NCBI GenBank assembly: GCA_012841565.1
Contig: DUUM01000053.1
Location: forward strand, 62,001 to 126,000
Length of the DNA stretch: 64,000 nucleotides
Reading direction: 5' to 3'
DNA from: Candidatus Epulonipiscium sp.
Lineage (GTDB): Bacteria; Bacillota_A; Clostridia; Lachnospirales; Cellulosilyticaceae
Position numbers and translations under genes: made by a program. Shown piece by piece: positions 34,309 through 43,266 of this stretch (the first letter of the stretch is position 1; each line of letters starts with the position of its first letter). The notes under the pieces were generated by a model. That model saw only the letters and a list, made by a program, of their open reading frames with translations. It was not told the DNA's origin and ran no database searches.

Positions 34309-34902
34309 ATGTCAAATAAGGATACTTATAAAACGATTGTTGCTATAGGTACATCTACAGGAGGTCCTAAAGCACTTCATGAGTTACTATTGGGATTACC
34401 CAAGGATCTTCAAGCAACATATTTAATTGTCCAGCATATGCCAGCAGGATTTACCAAGTCATTAGCAGAAAGAATTGATGCAAGTGCGGAAATTGCCGTT
34501 AAAGAGGCAGAAGATGGCGAGCAGTTACAACAAGGCACAGCATATATAGCTCCTGGGGGATACCATATGCTCGTTGAAAATAATAGTAGGCCAACTATTA
34601 AGCTTACAAAACTTCCCCCAGTAAAAGGACACAGGCCTTCTGTTAATATGATGCTTGGTTCTTTGCATCTAATGAATACCAAGCACAAAATAATAGGTGT
34701 CATTATGACAGGGATGGGATCTGATGGACTAGATGGACTAATGGCCTTAAAAGAAAAAGAAAACATACCAATTATTGCACAAAATGAAGCAAGCTGCGTT
34801 GTATACGGAATGCCCCGGGCGGTAGTAGAGGCCGGGATTGCAAATAAGATTGTGCCATTAAACCAAATTGCTAACGAGATAATAAGATACGTAAGGGGGT
34901 AA
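34309..34902 (+). CDS. cheB: CheB methylesterase domain protein lacking a receiver domain
   Basis: Removes methyl groups from chemoreceptor glutamates (and may deamidate glutamine). Only the catalytic domain is present, 197 residues. The catalytic triad Ser16 (AIGTSTGGP), His43 (VQHMPAGF) and Asp139 (MTGMGSDGLDG) is intact, as is APGGYHM. Usual CheB proteins are about 350 residues with an N-terminal receiver; none is encoded upstream (flhG ends at 34268). In-frame ATGs at 34288 and 34291 lack a good ribosome site, so the start is uncertain by seven residues. Confidence 0.9.
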   Translation: MSNKDTYKTIVAIGTSTGGPKALHELLLGLPKDLQATYLIVQHMPAGFTKSLAERIDASAEIAVKEAEDGEQLQQGTAYIAPGGYHMLVENNSRPTIKLTKLPPVKGHRPSVNMMLGSLHLMNTKHKIIGVIMTGMGSDGLDGLMALKEKENIPIIAQNEASCVVYGMPRAVVEAGIANKIVPLNQIANEIIRYVRG

Positions 34903-34906
34903 GTTT

Positions 34907-36949
34907 ATGGACATGAATCAATATATGCAAATGTTCATCGAAGAATCGCAAGATAACTTGCAAAGACTAAATGAAAACTTATTAAAATTGGAAAAGGATC
35001 CAGAGGATTTAGGAATATTAAATGAAATCTTTCGGATTGCGCACACCCTGAAGGGTATGTCAGGTACAATGGGATTCACTAAGATACAAAATTTAACCCA
35101 TAATGCTGAAAATGTGTTATCTGAACTTAGAACGGGTGAAATTAAAGTCTCAACAGGGCTAATTGATATCCTATTTAGTAGTTTAGATGCATTGGAAAAT
35201 TATGTAGATGAAATTGTTAGGACAGGTATTGAGGGTCACGAAGAGTACTCACACATTATAGTATCCTTAAACGCGATATTAGAAAGCAAGGATTCTAAGA
35301 AAGAAGATGCGCTTATAGGGCAGCCTGAGAAAGCAATAGTAGTTGCGGAAGATAAAGATAATTCCGGAGATTTTGTTCTACCAGAAGCACAACAAAATGT
35401 CGTTAGGGAAGCCCAACGCCAAGCTTTAAATGTATATAGAATAAGTATATCTTTAAGCCCTCTATGTGTGCTTAAATCAGCTAGAGCTTTTATTATATTT
35501 AGAGAGTTAGAGTCTATCGGTGAGATTATTCATGCTATTCCTTCAGTACGAGAGATAGAAGATGAAAAATTTGACACTGATTTTGAAGTGGTACTCATTA
35601 CAGGAGATATAGAAGATGCTGTTAAAGAGATTTTAATGAATGTGGTTGAAGTTGATAAGGTTGAGATTAGTAGTGTTGCCGTTCCAGAAGAAAAAGTAGG
35701 TAATGTAGGCAATACTGAGAATGTAAATAATGCAGATCAAACGAATACACCGGATCATGATGATAAAGAATCTGACTCTAGCCAGGAGAGAATAAAGCCA
35801 AAAGCAGGTAAAACAGTTAGAGTAGATATAGAACGTCTAGATTCCCTCATGAACCTCGTAAGTGAATTAATTATTGTTAAAACGCAATTGGAAGGTATAG
35901 GCTCTTCAGAAACAGAAGACGTAAGCTATGGAGAATCTGTTGAATATTTAGAAAGAGTCACAACTAGTTTACATGATGCTGTCATGAAAGTGCGAATGGT
36001 ACCAGTAGAAATTGTATTTAATCGTTTTCCACGCATGATAAGAGATGTTTCGCGAAAATTAAACAAAGAGATAGAACTTGTTATGTCAGGAGAAGAAACT
36101 GAGCTCGACAGAACGGTCATTGATGAAATCGGAGACCCATTAATCCATTTACTTAGAAATGCTGCTGATCATGGATTAGAAACAACAGAAGAAAGACTTA
36201 AACTTGGAAAGCCTAGAAAAGGTACAGTGGATCTAAAGGCATATCAAGATGGTAATAACGTTGTCATTGAAGTAAACGATGATGGGGCAGGAATTGATGT
36301 TAAAAAAATACGAAAAGCTGCTATAACAAAAGGCGTTATTAGCAAAGAAGTAGCTGCTAATATGTCTGATCAAGAGATAATAGAGCTTCTTTTTGCACCA
36401 AGCTTTACAACTTCTGAAGAGATTACAGATGTTTCAGGTAGAGGCGTTGGACTAGATGTCGTAAAGAGTAAAATAGCTGTTTTAGGTGGAAATATAGAGG
36501 TTAAAACTGAAATGGGTAAAGGCAGTAAATTTATTGTACGTTTACCACTTACACTAGCTATTATTCAAGCATTAATGGTTCAGTTAGGGGAAGAAAAATA
36601 TGCAATCCCACTTAGTAACATACAAAATATTGAAGACATTAAAGTTTCGGATATTCAGTATGTGCAAAAGCAAGAAATAATTTTACTCAGGAATGAAGTC
36701 ATTCCTATTATACGTTTACACAAATTATTAGGTGTAGAAAACCAAGAAGAAAAAGAGACAATTATGGTTGTTATTGTTAAAAAAGGAGACAAACAAGTTG
36801 GATTTGTTATTGATGCTTTAATAGGACAACAGGAAATTGTTATTAAATCATTAGGTAAATACTTAAGTGGCATTAAAATGATTGCAGGTGCAACTATTCT
36901 TGGTAACGGTGAGGTTGCATTAATTCTTGATATTAATACATTAATATAA
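34907..36949 (+). CDS. cheA: Chemotaxis histidine kinase CheA
   Basis: Receptor-coupled kinase that phosphorylates CheY, 680 residues. P1 Hpt domain with His46 (RIAHTLKGMSGTMGF), P2 response-regulator-binding domain (about 170-260), a low-complexity Asn/Asp linker, P3 dimerisation (RVDIERLDSLMNLVSELIIV), P4 kinase with N box HLLRNAADHGLE (about 412-423), VNDDGAGID (about 456) and GRGVGLDVVK, and a P5 CheW-like domain to the C-terminus. Four nt from cheB. Confidence 0.97.
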   Translation: MDMNQYMQMFIEESQDNLQRLNENLLKLEKDPEDLGILNEIFRIAHTLKGMSGTMGFTKIQNLTHNAENVLSELRTGEIKVSTGLIDILFSSLDALENYVDEIVRTGIEGHEEYSHIIVSLNAILESKDSKKEDALIGQPEKAIVVAEDKDNSGDFVLPEAQQNVVREAQRQALNVYRISISLSPLCVLKSARAFIIFRELESIGEIIHAIPSVREIEDEKFDTDFEVVLITGDIEDAVKEILMNVVEVDKVEISSVAVPEEKVGNVGNTENVNNADQTNTPDHDDKESDSSQERIKPKAGKTVRVDIERLDSLMNLVSELIIVKTQLEGIGSSETEDVSYGESVEYLERVTTSLHDAVMKVRMVPVEIVFNRFPRMIRDVSRKLNKEIELVMSGEETELDRTVIDEIGDPLIHLLRNAADHGLETTEERLKLGKPRKGTVDLKAYQDGNNVVIEVNDDGAGIDVKKIRKAAITKGVISKEVAANMSDQEIIELLFAPSFTTSEEITDVSGRGVGLDVVKSKIAVLGGNIEVKTEMGKGSKFIVRLPLTLAIIQALMVQLGEEKYAIPLSNIQNIEDIKVSDIQYVQKQEIILLRNEVIPIIRLHKLLGVENQEEKETIMVVIVKKGDKQVGFVIDALIGQQEIVIKSLGKYLSGIKMIAGATILGNGEVALILDINTLI

Positions 36950-36973
36950 TGATTTAGATAGGAGGGGAAAATC

Positions 36974-37423
36974 GTGGATATAGAAAGCGCCGTAAAACAA
37001 TATGTTATACTACAGTTAGGTGAGGAGTCTTATGGGGTCGATATACAATCTGTCCAAGGGATTGAAAAGATTAAGAAAACTGCCCGCGTGCCCAAAGCAA
37101 CGGAGTGTATTGAAGGTGTCATGAATCTAAGGGGAGAAATTATTCCAGTTATGAGCCTAAGAAAAAGATTTGATATAGGTCATAAAGAGTATGATGATCA
37201 TACAAGAATTATCATTGTAAGAATAGAAGATTCTCAAGTAGGCTTGATTGTGGACGAGGTAAAAGAAGTTTTAGAACTACACGAAGAAGAAATAGAAAAT
37301 ATACAAGTGATAGACCGTAAGGTTGATATAGATTATATTTCAGGTGTAGGAAAAATAAAGGGTGGCACCTTAGTCGTTACCCTACTTAACTTAAAAACTC
37401 TTATTGAAGAAACTCTTTTATAA
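36974..37423 (+). CDS. cheW: Chemotaxis coupling protein CheW
   Basis: SH3-like adaptor between receptors and CheA, 149 residues, GTG start after AGGAGGGG. Motifs: YVILQLGEESYGVDIQSVQG, GVMNLRGEIIPVMSLRKRF and IVDEVKEVLEL. No receptor gene is in the window. Confidence 0.96.
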   Translation: MDIESAVKQYVILQLGEESYGVDIQSVQGIEKIKKTARVPKATECIEGVMNLRGEIIPVMSLRKRFDIGHKEYDDHTRIIIVRIEDSQVGLIVDEVKEVLELHEEEIENIQVIDRKVDIDYISGVGKIKGGTLVVTLLNLKTLIEETLL

Positions 37424-37462
37424 GAGTTGCTATACAAATTTAAAAATAGGGAATGATATTTC

Positions 37463-38086
37463 GTGAGCGACGTAGAGTTTAATAATTTGAGTGAAGGGCA
37501 TATTGATATGCTTTCAGAAATTGGGAATATTGGTGCGGGCAATGCTAATACAGCGCTTAGTCTAATGCTAAATAAAAGAATAGATATGGATGTGCCAGTT
37601 GTTAAAATCACAAATTTTGATGAAATATCAGAGGTACTAGGAGGTGCGGAAAATCCAGTCGTTGGTATACTCATTCATGTGAGCGGAAATGTTAACGGGA
37701 TGATGATTGTAGTGATTGAGCAAGCCTCAGCCCATAAGTTAGTTAATATGCTAATGAGTAAGGAAATCAATGAATTTGAGAGTTTTACACAAATGGATTT
37801 ATCAGCTCTTTGTGAGATTGGAAATATATTGGCGAGTTCTTACCTATCCTCATTAGCAACAATGACAGGTCTTACGATGGAACCTTCAGTGCCTCATCTA
37901 GCAATAGATATGGCGGGGGCTATCTTGAGTGTTCCTGCAATAGAATTTGGGAAAATTGACGACCGGGTACTTCTCATTAAGACTGAATTTTTAGAGGGTG
38001 GAGAATCAGTTCTAGGGAATTATATATTACTTCCAGACCCACCATCTTTTACAAAAATTCTAACATCATTAGGTGCAACTCTATGA
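37463..38086 (+). CDS. cheC: CheY-P phosphatase CheC
   Basis: Dephosphorylates CheY-P and is stimulated by CheD, 207 residues, GTG start. Both E-x2-N active-site helices are present: LSEIGNIGAGNANTALSLML and LCEIGNILASSYLSSLATMTG. The 3' end overlaps cheD (ATGA, 38083-38086). With FliY, it gives the motor two CheY-P phosphatases. Confidence 0.95.
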   Translation: MSDVEFNNLSEGHIDMLSEIGNIGAGNANTALSLMLNKRIDMDVPVVKITNFDEISEVLGGAENPVVGILIHVSGNVNGMMIVVIEQASAHKLVNMLMSKEINEFESFTQMDLSALCEIGNILASSYLSSLATMTGLTMEPSVPHLAIDMAGAILSVPAIEFGKIDDRVLLIKTEFLEGGESVLGNYILLPDPPSFTKILTSLGATL

Positions 38087-38574
38087 GTGAAGGAAAAACG
38101 ATAAAAGTAGGTATGGCAGATTTAAATATAGCAAAATCCCCAGACAAGCTAATGACGTTAGGTCTAGGATCGTGTATAGGCATTGTCTTATACGATCCTG
38201 CTGTAAAAGTGGGGGGAATGGCACACATTATGTTGCCAGATAGTACCCAGATTAAAAACAATAGTAACCTAGCTAAATTTGCGGATACTGCAATCGGGGT
38301 ACTTATTAACAAGATGACAGATATAGGGGCAAATAAAAGCAGACTTGTTGCCAAACTAGCAGGTGGCGCCCAAATGTTTGATTTTAAGCAAACATCTGAC
38401 ATAATGAGAGTAGGGTACCGGAATGATATAGCTACTAGAAAAATCCTAGAGGAGTTAAGAATTCCCATTATTGCTGATGATACAGGTGAAAACTTTGGTA
38501 GGACAATAGAATTACATACACAAACAGGGGCCTTACTGATTAAAACAATTAACCATGGTACAAAGGAAATATAA
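38083..38574 (+). CDS. cheD: Chemoreceptor glutamine deamidase CheD
   Basis: Deamidates receptor glutamines and binds CheC, 163 residues. Catalytic Cys31 and His48 occur in LGLGSCIGIVLYDP and GGMAHIMLP; the later block LVAKLAGGAQMFDF and IPIIADDTGENFGRTIEL are family marks. Translationally coupled to cheC by a four-base overlap. Confidence 0.95.
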   Translation: MSEGKTIKVGMADLNIAKSPDKLMTLGLGSCIGIVLYDPAVKVGGMAHIMLPDSTQIKNNSNLAKFADTAIGVLINKMTDIGANKSRLVAKLAGGAQMFDFKQTSDIMRVGYRNDIATRKILEELRIPIIADDTGENFGRTIELHTQTGALLIKTINHGTKEI

Positions 38575-38598
38575 AACGACGGAGCAGGAGGGATGATA

Positions 38599-39351
38599 GT
38601 GTCAGATAAAGAAATAGAGAAAATGTGGCAGCAGTACGCACTTAATCAGTCGCCTGAAATTAAAGAAAAACTAATCATCCATTATGCACCGCTTGTAAAA
38701 TATATTGCAGGAAGATTAAATATGTATCTTGGACAAAACGTGGAGTATGACGATTTAATAAGTTATGGGGTTTTTGGGCTTATAGATGCAATTGATAAAT
38801 TTGATTTAACGAAGGAAGTTAAGTTTGAAACATATGCTTCCCTAAGAATTAGAGGATCCGTCATTGACCATATGAGAAAAATGGACTGGGTTCCCAGGTC
38901 ATTAAGAAAACAGCAAAAAGATATGGAACGGGCCTATACTCAGCTTGAGCATACTTTAGGTAGACCAGCAACTGATGAAGAAATGATAGGATTTCTAGAG
39001 ATAAGCCCTGAAGAATTTAATGAGCTCATTAAAAATACTAGTATTTCAACACTAACATCACTAGAGCAGCATATAGAGCAAGGTCAAAGCTCTGAAGACA
39101 TCGGGAGTACTATTAAAATCGAAGAATCTCCAGAGGAGCATGTAGAACAGTTAGAAATGCAGGAAATGTTAAAGAACTCTATTAATCAGTTACCTGAAAA
39201 TGAAAGAAAAGTGGTCACACTGTATTATTATGAAGAGCTGACATTAAAAGAAATAAGTGCGATTATAGGAGTTTCCGAATCTAGAATTTCACAAATACAT
39301 ACAAAAGGTATCAGTCGACTAAGAGGTAAGCTAAGTATAGAGGAGGGATGA
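38599..39351 (+). CDS. sigD: Flagellar sigma factor SigD (FliA/WhiG family)
   Basis: Directs late flagellar and chemotaxis genes, 250 residues. Region 2 (HYAPLVKYIAGRLNMYLGQN VEYDDLISYGVFGLIDAIDK) and region 3 (RKMDWVPRSLRKQQKDMERA) are clear, as is region 4 (TLKEISAIIGVSESRISQIHTKGISRLRG). GGAGGG (38587-38592) directly abuts ATG 38593, so GTG 38599, 6 nt away, is preferred. No FlgM gene is seen in the window. Confidence 0.95.
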   Translation: MSDKEIEKMWQQYALNQSPEIKEKLIIHYAPLVKYIAGRLNMYLGQNVEYDDLISYGVFGLIDAIDKFDLTKEVKFETYASLRIRGSVIDHMRKMDWVPRSLRKQQKDMERAYTQLEHTLGRPATDEEMIGFLEISPEEFNELIKNTSISTLTSLEQHIEQGQSSEDIGSTIKIEESPEEHVEQLEMQEMLKNSINQLPENERKVVTLYYYEELTLKEISAIIGVSESRISQIHTKGISRLRGKLSIEEG

Positions 39352-39354
39352 AAA

Positions 39355-39666
39355 TTGATCAGACCAATTGATGCGCAAATATTACACCCACAAACGCCAA
39401 TAATTGCGGGACGTGAGCAAAGAAGCAATCATCTTCCCGTAGAACAGCAATCTCAGTTTGGGGATATTATGCAAAAAGAAGTAACACATAAAAAAGATAC
39501 TGTTGTAGCACCTCAAAACCCTGAGCACTTAAAATCAAATAAAGATGGTGCTAAGCAATCAGCTCATCAAAACAAAAAAGGATCTAAGAAAAAGCAAGAA
39601 GAAAATGATGCTGAAAAAGATAAAACTAGAAATAACTCAGCAACTAAAATAGATATTAGAATTTAA
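39355..39666 (+). CDS. Hypothetical hydrophilic protein downstream of sigD
   Basis: 103 residues, TTG start with GAGGGATG upstream. It has no membrane segment; the C-terminal half is highly charged and Lys/Asn-rich (NKDGAKQSAHQNKKGSKKKQ). It opens with a short more ordered motif (RPIDAQILHPQTPIIAG). I do not recognise a family. The close spacing to sigD (3 nt) and to the next ORF suggests cotranscription with the flagellar genes. Confidence 0.65.
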   Translation: MIRPIDAQILHPQTPIIAGREQRSNHLPVEQQSQFGDIMQKEVTHKKDTVVAPQNPEHLKSNKDGAKQSAHQNKKGSKKKQEENDAEKDKTRNNSATKIDIRI

Positions 39667-39678
39667 ATGGGGTGTATC

Positions 39679-40056
39679 ATGGAAATGCAAGATATTTTGC
39701 CAATAACGAGTATTTCTCTTATAGTTCTTGGGTTTATAATCGTTTTAATTGGTTTTATATGGATGGCAAATGTTATGAGTAATGAAGAATCAGCAACAAA
39801 CTTCTCCAACACAGAAGATATTATTGGAGAAATGAATCAGATGTTTACATATTTTACAGACAAAATTGATCATAGGAACAAAAAAGATAATCTAAAAGAA
39901 GAAAAACAAAACAATGAATTTAGTCTTGGGAACGAGCATTATGCCAAAGTATTAGAGGCTAAAAAACAAGGTAAAACACCAGATCAAATAGCTAAAGAAC
40001 TAAATATAGGTAAAGGTGAGGTCAATTTAATTTTAGGTATTGATCAAATGAGGTGA
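39679..40056 (+). CDS. SwrB-like membrane protein (DUF6115-type)
   Basis: 125 residues with one N-terminal transmembrane helix (about 9-31, SISLIVLGFIIVLIGFIWMA), a charged middle and a C-terminal helix-turn-helix-like end (AKKQGKTPDQIAKELNIGKG EVNLILGI). That build and the sigD-X-rpsB position match B. subtilis SwrB, which activates the flagellar export apparatus. Sequence similarity is judged by eye, so the name is tentative. ATG 39679 follows GGGGTG; ATG 39667 overlaps it. Confidence 0.7.
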   Translation: MEMQDILPITSISLIVLGFIIVLIGFIWMANVMSNEESATNFSNTEDIIGEMNQMFTYFTDKIDHRNKKDNLKEEKQNNEFSLGNEHYAKVLEAKKQGKTPDQIAKELNIGKGEVNLILGIDQMR

Positions 40057-40060
40057 TATA

Positions 40061-40561
40061 TTGAAAATTAACAAAAAGGCAATGTTAATAAGCTGGTTTA
40101 TTGGTGTTGGGTTTGGACTTTTTTTTAGTGGTATTATACTGAGTATTTTAATATATACATCCAATAAAACTGATATTAATGAAACAGAGAATCAAGAACA
40201 AGTAATTGTCAATGAAGACAATAAATACAATAAAGAGACTTTAAGTGAAGAGAAAACTAACCCTAAAATAACAGAAACTGTAGAAATAAAACACATTGAG
40301 AAAATAGAAGAGCAAACAACATCTACAGAAAATAATAATGATGTGGCAGTAGAAACAATAGAATTAGAAATAAAACAATCTGCAACAGCAAAAGAAATAA
40401 CTAAAATGCTAGTGGAAAACGGTGTTATTTCGGATTATGATGAGTTTATAGCCTATATTGTTTCTATGGATGCAGAGCGAAGTCTGACTCATGGTAAAAA
40501 AACATTTCCTCTACATTCAGACGTGGAAACAGTTTTTAAAATATTAAGACCTTATAAGTAA
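40061..40561 (+). CDS. Membrane-anchored protein with MltG-like LysM subdomain
   Basis: 166 residues, TTG start after AGGTGAT. N-terminal transmembrane helix (about 9-31), a Glu/Asn/Thr-rich linker (35-105) and a C-terminal segment (KQSATAKEITKMLVENGVIS, then YDEFIAYIVSMD). That segment recalls the LysM-like part of the endolytic transglycosylase MltG, without its catalytic domain. It may bind cell wall, but the function is unknown. It is the last ORF before the rpsB promoter. Confidence 0.65.
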   Translation: MKINKKAMLISWFIGVGFGLFFSGIILSILIYTSNKTDINETENQEQVIVNEDNKYNKETLSEEKTNPKITETVEIKHIEKIEEQTTSTENNNDVAVETIELEIKQSATAKEITKMLVENGVISDYDEFIAYIVSMDAERSLTHGKKTFPLHSDVETVFKILRPYK

Positions 40562-40568
40562 AATAACG

Positions 40569-40597
40569 TTGATGATTATAAAGTTATATGGTATAAT
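40569..40597 (+). promoter_or_regulatory. Sigma-A-like promoter for rpsB-tsf
   Basis: TTGATG (40569-40574), 17 bp, then TATAAT (40592-40597), near consensus. The start near 40604 gives a leader of about 100 nt containing a long hairpin before the rpsB ribosome site. Confidence 0.78.
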
Positions 40598-40619
40598 GTA
40601 AAGTGGAAATAAAAACACA

Positions 40620-40678
40620 CGTATATTGATTTTATAAGATGGTGCCAAAAAGGTATCTTATAAAAAATGAAGTATACG
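40620..40678 (+). ncRNA. Candidate structured rpsB leader
   Basis: Nested complementary arms: CGTATA (40620-40625) with TATACG (40673-40678), and TTTTATAAGAT (40630-40640) with ATCTTATAAAA (40655-40665), with GCC/GGT closing an A-rich loop. It ends 15 nt before the rpsB ribosome site. S2 autoregulation through its leader is known in other bacteria; a role here is inference. Confidence 0.5.
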
Positions 40679-40705
40679 GAGGCAAACAAAACCAGGAGGT
40701 ATATT

Positions 40706-41440
40706 ATGAGCGTAGTTTCAATGAAACAATTATTAGAAGCAGGTGTGCATTTCGGCCACCAAACAAGAAGATGGAACCCAAAAATGGGAGAATACATCTT
40801 TACAGAAAGAAATGGTATTTATATCATAGACTTACAAAAAACATCACGTAAAATCAACGAGGCGTATGCAGTTGTTCGTCAAGCAGTTGAAGATGGTGGA
40901 CAAGTGTTATTTGTAGGAACAAAAAAACAAGCACAAGACTCGGTGAAAATAGAAGCAGAGCGTAGTGGCATGTTTTATGTAAACCAAAGATGGTTAGGTG
41001 GTATGCTTACTAACTTTTCAACAATTAAAAGTCGTGTTGCAAGATTAAAAGAGTTAGAGAAAATGGATGCAGATGGTGTCTTTGAACTCTTACCTAAAAA
41101 AGAAGTTATAGAGCTTAAAAAAGAACAAGAAAAACTTGAGAGAAATCTTGGTGGCATTAAGGAAATGAAAAAACTTCCTTCACTAATTTTCATTGTAGAT
41201 CCAAGAAAAGAAAGAATTGCTATTCAAGAAGCACATAAATTAGGAATTCCAATTGTTGCAATAGTAGATACTAACTGTGACCCAGATGAGATAGATTATA
41301 TCATCCCAGGTAATGATGATGCGATTCGTGCAGTAAAATTAATCACATCAAAAATGGCAGATGCAATTATAGAAGTTAATCAAGGAAGACAACATGAAAC
41401 TTCAGAGAAATCAAATGATGAAGAAGTAGTGGCAGAATAA
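40706..41440 (+). CDS. rpsB: 30S ribosomal protein S2
   Basis: Small-subunit protein, 244 residues. Diagnostic start [22 protein letters not shown], with [13 protein letters not shown] and the block [25 protein letters not shown] (40694-40700) precedes ATG 40706; an in-frame ATG at 40667 lies in the leader and was rejected. Acidic C-terminal tail. Followed by tsf. Confidence 0.98.
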   Translation: MSVVSMKQLLEAGVHFGHQTRRWNPKMGEYIFTERNGIYIIDLQKTSRKINEAYAVVRQAVEDGGQVLFVGTKKQAQDSVKIEAERSGMFYVNQRWLGGMLTNFSTIKSRVARLKELEKMDADGVFELLPKKEVIELKKEQEKLERNLGGIKEMKKLPSLIFIVDPRKERIAIQEAHKLGIPIVAIVDTNCDPDEIDYIIPGNDDAIRAVKLITSKMADAIIEVNQGRQHETSEKSNDEEVVAE

Positions 41441-41479
41441 TATAATTAGTAAGATAACCAAAAGTAATGGAGGCAAATA

Positions 41480-42391
41480 ATGGTAATTACAGCTAAAATG
41501 GTAAAAGAGCTACGTGAAAGAACAGGCTCCGGTATGATGGACTGTAAGAACGTTTTAAAAGAAACAGATGGAGATATTGACAAAGCAATCGATCTTTTAA
41601 GAGAAAAAGGTCTTGCTACAGCAGCTAAAAAATCAGGTCGTATTGCGGCTGAAGGATTAGTTAAAGAACTACTTAGCCCAGATTTTAAAACAGCTGCAGT
41701 TGTTGAAGTTAACTCTGAAACAGACTTTGTTGCTAAAAACGTTCAATTTATAGAGTTTGTAGATAGCGTAGGACAATTAGTTTTAGATAATGAAATTGCT
41801 ACACTTGAGGAATTACAAGCATTACCATGGATTAACGATAGCTCAAAAACTGTAGCAGATGTTTTAGTAGAAATGGTTTCTACAATCGGAGAGCACCTAA
41901 CAATTCGTCGTTTTGAAAGATTAACAACAAACGGTATTTTTGCATCATACACTCATGGTGGTGGTAAAATTGTTGCAGTTGTTGAAATTGAATCAGATGT
42001 TGATGTAGCAAAAAAACAAGAAGTGGGTAAAAATATCGCAATGCAAGTTGCAGCAGTAAACCCAGAGTTTATTTCTACTAATGACGTTTCAGATGAGAAG
42101 AAGGAAAGCGAAAGAGCTATCTTAATAGCACAAGCTCTTAACGAAGATCCAAACAAACCTGAAAGTATTATCGAAAAAATGGTTATTGGTCGTTTAAACA
42201 AAGAGTTAAAAGGAATGTGTTTATTAGAACAAGCATATATTAAAGACGGCGATTTAACCGTAAAGAAATATGTAACTGATGAACTTGGAAGTGAAGATGC
42301 AATTAAAAAAATACTTCGTTTTGAAACAGGAGAAGGAATTGAAAAAAGAGAAGAAAACTTTGCTGATGAAGTAGCAAGACAAATGCAATAA
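41480..42391 (+). CDS. tsf: Elongation factor Ts
   Basis: Nucleotide exchange factor for EF-Tu, 303 residues. N-terminal UBA-like domain (MVKELRERTGSGMMDCKNVL KET) and core motif VVEVNSETDFVAKN; a second half starts near HGGGKIVAVVEIESD. GGAGG lies upstream. A terminator follows. Confidence 0.98.
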   Translation: MVITAKMVKELRERTGSGMMDCKNVLKETDGDIDKAIDLLREKGLATAAKKSGRIAAEGLVKELLSPDFKTAAVVEVNSETDFVAKNVQFIEFVDSVGQLVLDNEIATLEELQALPWINDSSKTVADVLVEMVSTIGEHLTIRRFERLTTNGIFASYTHGGGKIVAVVEIESDVDVAKKQEVGKNIAMQVAAVNPEFISTNDVSDEKKESERAILIAQALNEDPNKPESIIEKMVIGRLNKELKGMCLLEQAYIKDGDLTVKKYVTDELGSEDAIKKILRFETGEGIEKREENFADEVARQMQ

Positions 42392-42406
42392 CAATAAAAA
42401 ATTAGC

Positions 42407-42432
42407 AAGGGGGCACTCAGTGTCCCTTTTTT
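42407..42432 (+). terminator. Intrinsic terminator after tsf
   Basis: A GC-rich stem (AAGGGGGCAC with GTGTCCCTT, around a TCA loop) is followed by a T run. It separates rpsB-tsf from pyrH. Confidence 0.85.
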
Positions 42433-42531
42433 CATACCATAACTAAGATTTATTTAGAATATAATATATTTATTTAATATAGAAAAAAACAGGGAAATAT
42501 GATACAGTATTATCAGTGGAAGGTGAAAAAC

Positions 42532-43236
42532 ATGCATAATATGAATAGAGTTTTGGTTAAGCTAAGTGGTGAAGCACTAGCGGGTGACCAAGCAACAAAT
42601 TTTGACCATGATATTATTATAGGTGTATGCAAGCAGTTAAAGCAACTTGTCGACCAAGGTATTCAAGTATGCGTGGTTATTGGTGGTGGGAACTTTTGGA
42701 GAGGCAGATCTGCAATGGATATGGACAGAACTAAAGCAGACCAAATTGGGATGTTAGCCACTATTATGAACGCTATTTATGTTTCAGATGCGTGTCGTAC
42801 TATAGGCTTAGATTCTGTTGTTCAAACACCATTTTATGTAGGAAGTATGACAGAACTTTTTTCAAAAGATAGGGCCCTTTTACATATGGGGGAAGGTAAG
42901 GTTGTTTTTTTTGCAGGCGGAACAGGACATCCTTTCTTTTCAACCGATACAGGGGCTGCTTTAAGAGGATGTGAAGTAGAGGTAGATATGCTTCTTTTTG
43001 CGAAGAATATAGATGGTGTCTATAGTGCAGATCCTAAAGAAGACCCAAATGCGCAAAAATATGAAACTATATCATGCAAAAGTGTACTAGATAATAATCT
43101 GAATGTGATAGATGCGCCTGCTGCTAGTTTGTGTATAGATCAAAAGATTCCTATTAGGGTTTTTGGTTTAAATGAAGAAAAAAGTATTATAAGAGCGGCA
43201 TCTGGTGAGAATATAGGAACTTTAATTACCATATAA
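42532..43236 (+). CDS. pyrH: UMP kinase
   Basis: Phosphorylates UMP to UDP, 234 residues, amino-acid-kinase fold. Motifs: VLVKLSGEALAG, VVIGGGNFWRG and HPFFSTDTGAALRGCEVEVD, with KNIDGVYSADPKEDP. AAGGTGA precedes ATG 42532; an in-frame ATG at 42499 has no ribosome site. The upstream AT-rich gap (42433-42531) probably holds a promoter, but none stands out. Confidence 0.97.
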   Translation: MHNMNRVLVKLSGEALAGDQATNFDHDIIIGVCKQLKQLVDQGIQVCVVIGGGNFWRGRSAMDMDRTKADQIGMLATIMNAIYVSDACRTIGLDSVVQTPFYVGSMTELFSKDRALLHMGEGKVVFFAGGTGHPFFSTDTGAALRGCEVEVDMLLFAKNIDGVYSADPKEDPNAQKYETISCKSVLDNNLNVIDAPAASLCIDQKIPIRVFGLNEEKSIIRAASGENIGTLITI

Positions 43237-43266
43237 TAAATTAAATAATTTAAGGAGGAAGTAATT

